Assembly (NCBI GenBank): GCA_965372135.1
Contig: CBDVBD010000177.1
Span: 1 to 6,050, forward strand
Direction: 5' to 3'
From: CBDVBD01 sp965372135
GTDB taxonomy: Bacteria; Electryoneota; RPQS01; CBDVBD01
DNA length: 6,050 bases
Shown here: positions 1 through 5,447 of the stretch, piece after piece
How the letters are laid out: each line of letters opens with the position of its first letter
Position numbering within the stretch: the stretch's first letter is position 1
Translations under genes and position numbers: made by a program
The notes under the pieces: model-generated
Told to the model about the DNA's origin: nothing
Database searches by the model: none
The model's input: the letters and a program-made list of their open reading frames with translations, nothing else

Positions 1-2040
1 GCATTTCTACTGATAACTCTTTATTTAATAAGATCATCCAGAGGATTGCTTGGCATACAACCGGGACAGATTGTTGGACTCTTTCCCATTGTTATTTCAT
101 CACTTACTACTTTAGCACCGGTAGCTTTTTTCACCGGTCTTTGTTTTTCAATAGGCTGCCATGTTTGGAAATCCCAGCGGGATTCATCAATAAACGGCAT
201 AAATGGCGTTGGTGGTGTGCAGCAAGTTTATGTTTACGAAGCAATTGGTGCGGCTGCCGGCGGTTTATCAAGCTTCTTCCTGGCACCGGTTTTGGAATCC
301 TATCCCTGGTCTATCATTATAGGATTTATAGGATTAGGTGCTGGACTTTGTACCATACTCTCTTTTCGAAAAATCGGTGTAATCGCCTGGGGAATGGCTG
401 CCATTTTAGGGATACTGATAGCTTTTTCTATTGGGTATCGGTTGGAAAAAGCGACACTTACGCCGTTGTTCGCCGGACAAGAAATCATCGCCAAAGAGGA
501 ATCCCCCTACGGGCAATTGACCGCTACCCGGTTAGCTGAACAAGTCACCCTTTATATCAACGGGATTAAGGAAGCAAATGTTCCCGATCCATTTGCTGCT
601 GAAGAAGTTACGCATATCCCGTTAGCACTGCATCCGCATCCCCAAAATGTGATTCTAATCGGAGGAATTGTAGGGGGAGCGCCGGCGGAAATACTTAAAC
701 ATCGGACAGTTAGTAAATTAGACTTGGTGGAGTTGGATCCAGAATTGATTGAGATGGCAGGTGAGGTGCTGCCCACCGAGCTAAACGAAGTATTCAATCG
801 TCCCGAAGTTACTGTGTGGAATAGAGATGGACGGAGAGTATTGACAACTTCAGGTGATCGATGGGATGTAATATTGATGGATTTGCCGGATCCGCTGAGC
901 GCCCAGATCAACCGGTTTTATACGTTGGAATGGTTCCGGGATGTGCGACAGCATTTGACGGATAATGGTGTGTTTTCGTTTAGCTTGCATTCTTCGGAAA
1001 ATGTGGTCAGTCCTGCGCAGGCGCAGTTTTTAGCTTGTATTTACCGCACTGTGAAACAAGCGATTCCACATGTGGTGCTGTTGCCTGGAACAAGCGCCCG
1101 GTTTATTGCATCGCCGGATTCGACGCTGCTGCAATTCGATGCTGTATCTATATTAGAAACAATGGATGAGCGGGGTGTGGATGCCGAATACGTGTCGGAA
1201 GCGTATTTGCCGCATTTGCTGCAGCCATACCGGATGGCGCAGTTGGAAGAGCGCATCCAAGCGCAGGAAGCGGCGATCAACCGGGATTTTGTGCCGGTGG
1301 GGTACTATACCGGGTTGGTGTTGTGGGACACCCATTTTCGGACGTCGTTGAAAGGTGTTTTTACATGGTTTAGGGGGTTGTCGTTTTGGTATGTTTTGGC
1401 GGTAGTTGGCGGGGTGATGGTATTGATGATTGGGATTTCGCTATATCGAAAGGGCAGGGGAGAATCGGTGCTTCCGATGGCGGTTCGGACGGCGATTTTC
1501 ACGGTGGGAGCGGCGGAAATCGGGATCGAAATATTGATGATTTTGGGATTTCAGGTGGTGTTCGGGGTGGCGTACGGGTGGGTGGCGATGATTGTGACTA
1601 TGTTTATGGTAGGGTTGGCATTGGGTGCCAGGTTGATTCCAGCAGATCGGGTGGGGCTCAGGACGTTTGTGGTGATACAAGTGTGTATGGTGTTGATTCC
1701 GTTAGCGATGTGGTTTATGGTGACGCAAGCCCGGGCATTAATAGGATTTCCACCGGTAGTGGGCGGAGTGTTATTTGGGATTGGCGCAATGGTTGCGGGA
1801 GCTTTGGGAGGGGCTCAGTTTCCGGTAGCTGCGGCACTGTTGGTGAATCAAGCTGGATCAGAAAAGAGTTCGGCACGGATTGGTGGGGGATTGTACGCGT
1901 TGGATTTGTTAGGATCGTCGTTAGGAGCGCTGGTGATTTCGGCATTTGTAGTTCCGTTATGGGGATTAGGTGGGGCGTTTGTGTTATTGGCGATGTTGAA
2001 TGTGGTGCCGTTGGTGGTGCTACGGAAAGATCGATGTTGA
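1..2040 (+). CDS. Membrane-embedded spermidine synthase-like protein, 5' partial
   Basis: The frame is open from base 1, so this is the C-terminal 679 residues of a longer protein; the TTG at 46 is internal to a hydrophobic stretch and is not a credible start. Order in the fragment (residue 1 = base 1): about four membrane segments (1-145), a soluble SAM-dependent domain (about 155-430), then about six or seven membrane segments (450-675). The soluble domain follows the spermidine synthase (SpeE) fold: SPYG at 168-171 where SpeE has SxYQ, the glycine-rich SAM loop ILIGGIVGG (218-226), VELDP (243-247) with the acidic ribose-binding position, and MDLPDP (293-298) holding the usual catalytic aspartate, followed by NRFYT. 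This layout is known from membrane-fused SpeE-like proteins, whose substrate is mostly unproven, so aminopropyl transfer is inference. Gln of SxYQ is replaced by Gly. Third-position base use changes sharply near the middle of the gene. Family confidence is high; activity is uncertain. Confidence 0.88.
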   Translation, partial: AFLLITLYLIRSSRGLLGIQPGQIVGLFPIVISSLTTLAPVAFFTGLCFSIGCHVWKSQRDSSINGINGVGGVQQVYVYEAIGAAAGGLSSFFLAPVLESYPWSIIIGFIGLGAGLCTILSFRKIGVIAWGMAAILGILIAFSIGYRLEKATLTPLFAGQEIIAKEESPYGQLTATRLAEQVTLYINGIKEANVPDPFAAEEVTHIPLALHPHPQNVILIGGIVGGAPAEILKHRTVSKLDLVELDPELIEMAGEVLPTELNEVFNRPEVTVWNRDGRRVLTTSGDRWDVILMDLPDPLSAQINRFYTLEWFRDVRQHLTDNGVFSFSLHSSENVVSPAQAQFLACIYRTVKQAIPHVVLLPGTSARFIASPDSTLLQFDAVSILETMDERGVDAEYVSEAYLPHLLQPYRMAQLEERIQAQEAAINRDFVPVGYYTGLVLWDTHFRTSLKGVFTWFRGLSFWYVLAVVGGVMVLMIGISLYRKGRGESVLPMAVRTAIFTVGAAEIGIEILMILGFQVVFGVAYGWVAMIVTMFMVGLALGARLIPADRVGLRTFVVIQVCMVLIPLAMWFMVTQARALIGFPPVVGGVLFGIGAMVAGALGGAQFPVAAALLVNQAGSEKSSARIGGGLYALDLLGSSLGALVISAFVVPLWGLGGAFVLLAMLNVVPLVVLRKDRC

Positions 2041-2070
2041 AACCTGACTTACAGACACCCCCCCTTTTTA

Positions 2071-2095
2071 TTCCCCCCCGGGAACCGGGGGGGAG
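2071..2095. repeat. C7/G7 inverted repeat after the SpeE-like gene
   Basis: Bases 2071-2081 pair with 2085-2095 (seven C-G pairs, two G-C pairs, a T-A and a terminal T-G) around a GAA loop, giving a very stable hairpin 30 bases after the stop codon. A second C7 run at 2058-2064 could compete for the same G7 run at 2087-2093. No T-run follows on either strand, so it is not a standard intrinsic terminator, although a stem this strong could still slow or end transcription or protect the mRNA 3' end. It resembles dispersed C-run/G-run palindromes in other bacterial genomes; copy number here cannot be judged. Confidence 0.7.
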
Positions 2096-2100
2096 TTAAT

Positions 2101-2182
2101 AAACCGCTGAAGCGGTTAGGGTGTGCGTTAATTCTCTTTTACACCACAATAAATTGTGGTGCTATCACAACTCAGATGTTAA
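2101..2182. repeat. Bipartite REP-like element, copy 1
   Basis: This copy has two hairpins and a tail. Hairpin A is AACCGC-TGAA-GCGGTT (2102-2117). A 23-base spacer follows. Hairpin B is CACCACAATAAATTGTGGTG (2142-2161; 8-bp stem, TAAA loop), then the tail ending in CAACTCAGATGTTAA (to 2182). Bases 2142-2182 are identical to 3806-3846, and the 18 bases of 2101-2118 are identical to 3766-3783, while the spacers differ. The element fills the gap between the convergent SpeE-like and sensor-like genes, ending 10 bases from the latter's stop codon. It has no coding potential. It looks like a non-autonomous REP/BIME-type element; the mobilising enzyme is not in the window. Confidence 0.85.
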
Positions 2183-2192
2183 ATTATGATCA

Positions 2193-3089
2193 TTATCGTT
2201 TGGCATACCAGGGCAGGAGGATGATGCAAGCCACTCCGAGGATTAGTTTGATTATGTAAGCCCAGGGGGTTTTGTCTTTTACCGAAGCGCTGAGGCGGAG
2301 TGATTCATTTTTCGGGAAGATTTGGATGGTCATCTTCCAGGGAAGATAGATGGATTCGTGTTCCCAAATGTCATCCCAGCCGGTTCCTTGCGGGGTGCCG
2401 AGGGTGAAGAAATTACTGCCGTCCTTATCGAAGAATTTAATTTGCGCTCCGTATTCCGAGAAGGGTAAGAGGTGTTCCGCAAAGACCCCTAACCGCTTTT
2501 GCCAATGCTCGAAAATAGCCGGCAGGCGGATTTTCAGTTTTTCCAGATCGGTGACAAGTAAGTAAGTCTCAGTGTCGGTTTGCAGGAAGGTGTATAGACA
2601 GGACTGATTATCGATGTCCACCAACTGCCGACTATAGGTCCAATTCGTGTCCCAATACGTGTTGGTGAAGTTCAGTTCCTTAAGGAACATGGGTGCGGTT
2701 TCGAGGATGTGATCCTGGATTTGAACCGAAGGGAAATGTTGGAGGTAATTGGTGATAGTGCTGTCGTCATTCAGGCGGTAGATTCCAATGGTTTCAGGGT
2801 AATCCTGGGCGATCACCGTCATGTCCAAGGGAAGGTTGGATTTTGACTGCAGGTAATAGAATTTTTCCCCCGGTTCCAAGACGGATAGGTGGAGTAGGTT
2901 GATTACCAGTTTTGTGATTTGGGTGCGTTCGTTTAATAATCTAAGGTAGGAAATATAGTTGATGCCTTTGACGCCGATGATAATTCCAATGCCTGATTCC
3001 AGTAGGATCAGGATGGGGATGACGATTAGGATGATGTAGAGTACCTTTTTCCAGATACTTCTTTTTGGTGGAGTGGAATTGGGGTTCAT
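2193..3089 (-). CDS. Two-helix membrane protein, sensor-half of a histidine kinase without kinase domain (putative)
   Basis: This encodes 298 residues: a short basic N-terminus (KR, KK at 9-15), a strong membrane helix at about 16-39, a large probably extracytoplasmic domain (about 40-274), a second helix at about 275-294, and the end WYAKR. The outer domain has no motif I can name. Its closing segment, LPWKMTIQIFP (249-259), followed by a linker and a second helix, recalls the end of the sensor region in many membrane histidine kinases, where HAMP and kinase domains would follow. Here the protein stops three to four residues after the helix, and several in-frame stops follow before a repeat element at 2182. 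It could be a gene truncated by the repeat or a stand-alone sensor-like protein. The ATG is supported by AGGAGG four bases upstream. It is downstream of and co-directional with trmO, with 142 bases between. Coding is sure; function is unknown. Confidence 0.75.
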   Translation of the reverse strand: MNPNSTPPKRSIWKKVLYIILIVIPILILLESGIGIIIGVKGINYISYLRLLNERTQITKLVINLLHLSVLEPGEKFYYLQSKSNLPLDMTVIAQDYPETIGIYRLNDDSTITNYLQHFPSVQIQDHILETAPMFLKELNFTNTYWDTNWTYSRQLVDIDNQSCLYTFLQTDTETYLLVTDLEKLKIRLPAIFEHWQKRLGVFAEHLLPFSEYGAQIKFFDKDGSNFFTLGTPQGTGWDDIWEHESIYLPWKMTIQIFPKNESLRLSASVKDKTPWAYIIKLILGVACIILLPWYAKR

Positions 3090-3093
3090 AATG

Positions 3094-3099
3094 CCTCCT
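3094..3099 (-). promoter_or_regulatory. Shine-Dalgarno of the sensor-like gene
   Basis: The minus strand reads AGGAGG four bases before the ATG at 3089. It is a full match to the anti-SD core and fixes the start. Confidence 0.75.
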
Positions 3100-3150
3100 G
3101 GTTGGATTTAGATTTCTGTTATCCGACAGTTAACAAACAAGAATTACAGC

Positions 3151-3173
3151 GGGCAGGCTGAAGCCGCCCCTAC
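3151..3173 (-). repeat. GTAG-headed REP-like hairpin
   Basis: On the minus strand GTAG (3173-3170) directly abuts the imperfect palindrome GGGC-GGC-TTCA-GCC-T-GCCC (3169-3151), which has a single bulged T. A GTAG or GTGG head followed by a GC-rich palindrome with a bulge is the hallmark of REP sequences moved by RAYT (TnpA-REP) enzymes in other bacteria. It lies in the trmO/sensor-like intergenic gap. The stem could also act as a weak terminator for trmO, since a moderately T-rich stretch follows in that direction, but there is no clean T-run. Confidence 0.7.
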
Positions 3174-3231
3174 GCGAAATAGTGATGATTCGCTTGATAC
3201 AAGGTGGAAACACAGGAATTGTAGGAGTTTA

Positions 3232-3723
3232 TCATTTTGTAAATCTGCCGTCATCTTGGCTATTTTTCAGCTTCTGTATATTGTTCTTCAGCCAGCCGGT
3301 TTTTTCCACATCCCGTTCATCGAAAGCGGATACGCAGGGTTTGATGTCCAATAACGGAGTGCCGTCCACGATGTCCACGTCGAGGATGTGCAGGATGTTG
3401 TTTTCTATTTTTTGCAATCTCACCACCGATAGTCCAATGGGATTCGGTCGAGATGGGGCGCGGGTGGCGAATACTCCACGTAATTGTGTGTCCATGAAGG
3501 GGATGACTTCCAATTTCGATTCCTTGGTCAGGTGGAAATGGAACAGCAACACAATGTGCGAAAAGCCGTCCAAGTCCTTTAATCCAGCCACATATTCGGG
3601 GAATATCTCAACGGTACCGGCGATGTCCCGGGCAGCCGGTGGCTGGATCGGAGTGCCTTTGGGTTCTTTGAAGGGGGAATGGATGATGCCGATGGGTTGG
3701 TAAGTGATGGTATCGGGATTCAT
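3232..3723 (-). CDS. trmO: tRNA (adenine37-N6)-methyltransferase TrmO (TsaA/YaeB family)
   Basis: This encodes 163 residues. The family methylates N6 of t6A at position 37 in certain ANN-decoding tRNAs (tRNA-Thr in E. coli) to give m6t6A, using S-adenosylmethionine, in the cytoplasm. Visible signatures are the opening PIGIIHSPF (10-18), LDGFSHIVLLFHFH (51-64), the family hallmark GVFATRAPSRPNPIGLSVV (83-101), and DIVDGTPLLDIKP (117-129). The length fits the short single-domain form; the E. coli protein is about 70 residues longer at its C-terminus. Cys130-Val replaces the more usual Tyr-Val after DIKP. The ATG at 3723 starts at the conserved domain edge, but no clear Shine-Dalgarno precedes it. 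A TAAAAT (3749-3744, minus) could be a -10 box, with no convincing -35. The upstream gap contains bipartite repeat copy 2. Confidence 0.93.
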   Translation of the reverse strand: MNPDTITYQPIGIIHSPFKEPKGTPIQPPAARDIAGTVEIFPEYVAGLKDLDGFSHIVLLFHFHLTKESKLEVIPFMDTQLRGVFATRAPSRPNPIGLSVVRLQKIENNILHILDVDIVDGTPLLDIKPCVSAFDERDVEKTGWLKNNIQKLKNSQDDGRFTK

Positions 3724-3750
3724 AGTGGTGATGTCTGTGTATTATTTTAG

Positions 3751-3846
3751 AAACCGCTGCAGGGTAAACCGCTGAAGCGGTTAGTGATTGTTAGTTACCT
3801 CTTAACACCACAATAAATTGTGGTGCTATCACAACTCAGATGTTAA
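3751..3846. repeat. Bipartite REP-like element, copy 2, with a partial extra arm
   Basis: The full copy is 3766-3846: hairpin A AACCGC-TGAA-GCGGTT (3767-3782), a 22-base spacer, hairpin B CACCACAATAAATTGTGGTG (3806-3825) and the same tail to 3846. It has the same orientation as the copy at 2101-2182 and is identical to it across the last 41 bases. In front, 3751-3759 repeats AAACCGCTG, the start of hairpin A, as a broken extra arm. The element occupies the region upstream of trmO, so it may carry or separate trmO's promoter. Confidence 0.85.
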
Positions 3847-3865
3847 CTTTTTTGGTTAAATGCTA

Positions 3866-3938
3866 TAATTGTGGCGTTGTCTCAAGTGTTCATGTTAGAC
3901 TAATTAGTTCACAACCGTAATTGTGGTGCTGTCTCAAG
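3866..3938. repeat. Two degenerate relatives of hairpin B, direct orientation
   Basis: AATTGTGGYGYTGTCTCAAG occurs at 3867-3886 and 3919-3938; with the leading T included, 19 of 21 positions agree between the two. Both resemble the right arm and tail of hairpin B (AATTGTGGTGCTATCACAA) but have TGTCTCAAG in place of TATCACAAC. The second unit retains a 5-bp stem, CACAA (3910-3914) with TTGTG (3921-3925); the first has lost its left arm. They appear to be older, decayed copies or a sister subfamily. The second lies inside the short ORF at 3890-4093. Confidence 0.65.
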
Positions 3939-4093
3939 AGTGTTTGGGGCGGTAATTCGTTACCGGCGAATCTGCCGTTGGGCATGATGTTTTTACCGAA
4001 GCCCACTTTGAAGGGATCGGATGATTCGGCACAGGTTGGGAATGGGCACAACACAGTAGAGAATAGTAAGAAATATATCAGGTATTTATTCAT
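3890..4093 (-). CDS. Short secreted-type ORF, probably truncated by a repeat
   Basis: This encodes 67 residues with a typical signal peptide: MNK, a hydrophobic core (about 4-16) and a TCA-ES site giving likely cleavage after Ala22; Cys21 is not in a good lipobox. The presumed mature part, ESSDPFKVGFG to about residue 48, has no family I recognise. From about residue 52 to 62 the coding sequence is the repeat unit at 3910-3938, so the C-terminus (LLRQHHNYGCE) is almost certainly not original. Its ATG overlaps the racemase stop by 8 bases (ATGAATAA, 4093-4086), and AGGGA lies 11 bases upstream, which together suggest translational coupling. Most likely it is the 5' remnant of a longer exported protein gene whose 3' part was lost or displaced. 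Translation is plausible; a functional product is doubtful. Confidence 0.5.
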   Translation of the reverse strand: MNKYLIYFLLFSTVLCPFPTCAESSDPFKVGFGKNIMPNGRFAGNELPPQTLLRQHHNYGCELISLT

Positions 4094-4811
4094 CTTGCAT
4101 TGCTTCCCTAACTGCGGCTCGGGCGAGGAGCCGTGTGGAATCCAACATGTCCAGCGCTACTTGATCCCGGTGCGGATTGTTGTCGATCATCAATAAGGGT
4201 ATTTCGGTGCATCCCAGCACCACCGCATCACAGCGTTGTTCTTTTAGTCGTGTAATGATTTTGTTGAAGTAATCAATCGATTCGGGACGGAAATCCCCCA
4301 AGACTAATTCACAGAATATTATATCGTTGATGCCGGCGCGTTCGTCCTCATCCGGGATGACGTAGTCTATGCCGTAATCGGTGAGGATTTCCTGGTACAC
4401 CGGACCTTCCATCAGGTAGTTGGTGCCGAGTACTCCCAAGCGTTGATACCCACAATGTTTAGCCTCATCGGCTACTACTCCGGCAATGTGCAGCCAAGTT
4501 ACGCCGGATTTTGCTAATCTTGCTCTCTTGTGGGCGATGTAGAAGGCTTCATGGATAGTGTTGTCGGGCGAAATGAGTACCTTTGCGCCTGCTCGTTCCA
4601 GTAGGTCAATTGAGTTCAACATAACATCCGCCACGCCGTTCCAGTTTCTTTCTCGAATTGTAATCATGTACTCGCGAAACGGTGGAGTGTGCATGGTAAC
4701 TTCGGGATGGTTTTGTTCGCCCATGATTTCCGCAGCTTCCCCGCAGATGGTGCGGTAACAGAGGGCTGCTCCTTCGTAACTGCAGGCGATAATGCCGATG
4801 TGTTTAGCCAT
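4086..4811 (-). CDS. Aspartate/glutamate racemase family protein
   Basis: This encodes 241 residues, the normal length for the family. Members are cytoplasmic, PLP-independent enzymes with two pseudo-symmetric halves, each giving one catalytic residue, classically two cysteines. Visible are the N-terminal IGIIACSYEGAALCYR (5-20), the first-half loop ISPDNTIHEAF (80-90), IGVLGT-type RLGVLGTNYLMEG (124-136), and the second catalytic motif VVLGCTEIPLL (197-207) with Cys201. The first cysteine, normally two residues before the Asn of CxNTxH, is Pro82 here, with Ser81 beside it, so a standard two-cysteine mechanism is not evident. It could be a one-cysteine racemase variant, a lyase or isomerase of the same fold, or a racemase with unusual substrate; substrate is unknown. 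GGGAGG nine bases upstream fixes the start. It is the third gene of a same-strand run, 54 bases after the Fe-S gene, and it overlaps the short secreted ORF. Confidence 0.88.
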   Translation of the reverse strand: MAKHIGIIACSYEGAALCYRTICGEAAEIMGEQNHPEVTMHTPPFREYMITIRERNWNGVADVMLNSIDLLERAGAKVLISPDNTIHEAFYIAHKRARLAKSGVTWLHIAGVVADEAKHCGYQRLGVLGTNYLMEGPVYQEILTDYGIDYVIPDEDERAGINDIIFCELVLGDFRPESIDYFNKIITRLKEQRCDAVVLGCTEIPLLMIDNNPHRDQVALDMLDSTRLLARAAVREAMQDE

Positions 4812-4820
4812 TTCTGGTTC

Positions 4821-4826
4821 CCTCCC
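4821..4826 (-). promoter_or_regulatory. Shine-Dalgarno of the racemase gene
   Basis: The minus strand reads GGGAGG nine bases before the ATG at 4811, within the wider AAGGGAGGGAA. It is strong and supports the chosen start. Confidence 0.7.
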
Positions 4827-4865
4827 TTAAGCTATAGTGTTAGGGGGCACATTTTCCTGAAAATT

Positions 4866-5411
4866 CTACCTTGGGATCATTTGGATGCAATCTTCCGGGC
4901 AGACGTCCCGACATAGTCCGCAGCCGTAGCACCGGTCACGGTTGATTGTCAGCAAGTCGTCATCCATTTTCCGGGCGCCGAAGTAACAGACTTCTTCGCA
5001 GATGCTGCAGTGAGTGCAGGCATCCATGTCGGTCTGTTCGATCATGACGCCTTTATCGCATATTTCCTCGGGATTGGTGAAATATTCGCAGCAATCATCG
5101 CAGCAGAAGCAGATGCCGACGGTGATCGTTCTATCCTTGTCGTTGCGAAAGGGTCTGGATACCAAGTGTTTTTCGTAAGTTTCCTGGAAGATGCCCTTTA
5201 CAAAGTTCCGGTCAACTTCTTTCGAGTTAGTTCCACTAAAACCGGTGTCATCTCGGAACACCAGGCACAGGTCTATCCGGGAACGTTCACATGTTCCTTT
5301 TGCTTCCCGGCATCCGCAGTTGGATACCCAGAAATGGTCGCGATCGGCTACCAGTTCTTTTGCCTCATCCAAAGTGCACACATAATGGAAAGGGATTGCG
5401 TTTTCCGGCAT
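4866..5411 (-). CDS. Cysteine-rich 4Fe-4S dicluster ferredoxin-like protein
   Basis: This encodes 181 residues, 20 of them cysteine. The C-terminal third is a two-cluster ferredoxin domain: CTHCSICEEVC (132-142) and CYGCGLCRDVCP (161-172), each CxxCxxCxxxC. The N-terminal two thirds carries further conserved-looking cysteines: NCGCREAKGTC (31-41), DLCLVF (47-52) and GICFCCDDCCEYF (99-111), plus Cys118. The order CxCR, CLxF, a Cys cluster and then ferredoxin is one I associate with a family of uncharacterised Fe-S proteins from anaerobes; the role of the N-terminal cysteines (third cluster or metal site) is unknown. There is no signal peptide or membrane segment, so it should be a cytoplasmic electron carrier or the electron-transfer part of a redox complex. 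The ATG is supported by GGGAG six bases upstream. It lies 36 bases after the GNAT gene and 54 before the racemase, suggesting co-transcription. Confidence 0.9.
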   Translation of the reverse strand: MPENAIPFHYVCTLDEAKELVADRDHFWVSNCGCREAKGTCERSRIDLCLVFRDDTGFSGTNSKEVDRNFVKGIFQETYEKHLVSRPFRNDKDRTITVGICFCCDDCCEYFTNPEEICDKGVMIEQTDMDACTHCSICEEVCYFGARKMDDDLLTINRDRCYGCGLCRDVCPEDCIQMIPR

Positions 5412-5417
5412 GATTGA

Positions 5418-5422
5418 CTCCC
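5418..5422 (-). promoter_or_regulatory. Shine-Dalgarno of the Fe-S protein gene
   Basis: The minus strand reads GGGAG six bases before the ATG at 5411, and it supports the start of the Fe-S gene. Confidence 0.6.
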
Positions 5423-5447
5423 AAGTTTTGTGGATTCGGAATCCGGT

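Noticed and set aside
46..48. TTG at 46 as start of the first gene
   Set aside because: The frame is open to base 1, and the preceding residues continue the hydrophobic, family-like sequence (RGLLGIQPG); the real start is outside the window.
2071..2095. Intrinsic terminator for the SpeE-like gene
   Set aside because: The stem is strong, but it is followed by AGTTAATAAACC rather than a T-run, so a classical Rho-independent terminator is not supported.
1386..2099. Long open frame (237 codons) overlapping the SpeE-like gene on the same strand
   Set aside because: Its product is a Gly/Ser/Asp/Val-rich string with no domain. The frame stays open because the region is G-rich and poor in stop codons, while the main frame has clear membrane helices and family motifs.
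3182..3703. Plus-strand open frame of 173 codons opposite trmO
   Set aside because: It is antisense to a strongly conserved gene, with no family resemblance or good Shine-Dalgarno.
3861..3869. Extended -10 promoter (TGCTATAAT) on the plus strand
   Set aside because: It matches well but has no -35 at the right distance, points into antisense of the racemase run, and falls within the decayed repeat whose consensus (TAAATTGTGG) is one step away, so chance is likely.
3751..3938. CRISPR-like array
   Set aside because: The repeats are unevenly spaced, degenerate and of two different types, with no regular unique spacers and no cas genes.
4851..4864. Small hairpin ATTTTC/GAAAAT beyond the Fe-S gene stop
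   Set aside because: It is short and AT-rich with a tiny loop and no T-run; it is as likely to be chance and does not support a terminator between the Fe-S and racemase genes.
5010..5417. Plus-strand open frame of 135 codons opposite the Fe-S gene
   Set aside because: It is the mirror of a cysteine-rich coding region; the minus-strand product has unmistakable 4Fe-4S motifs.
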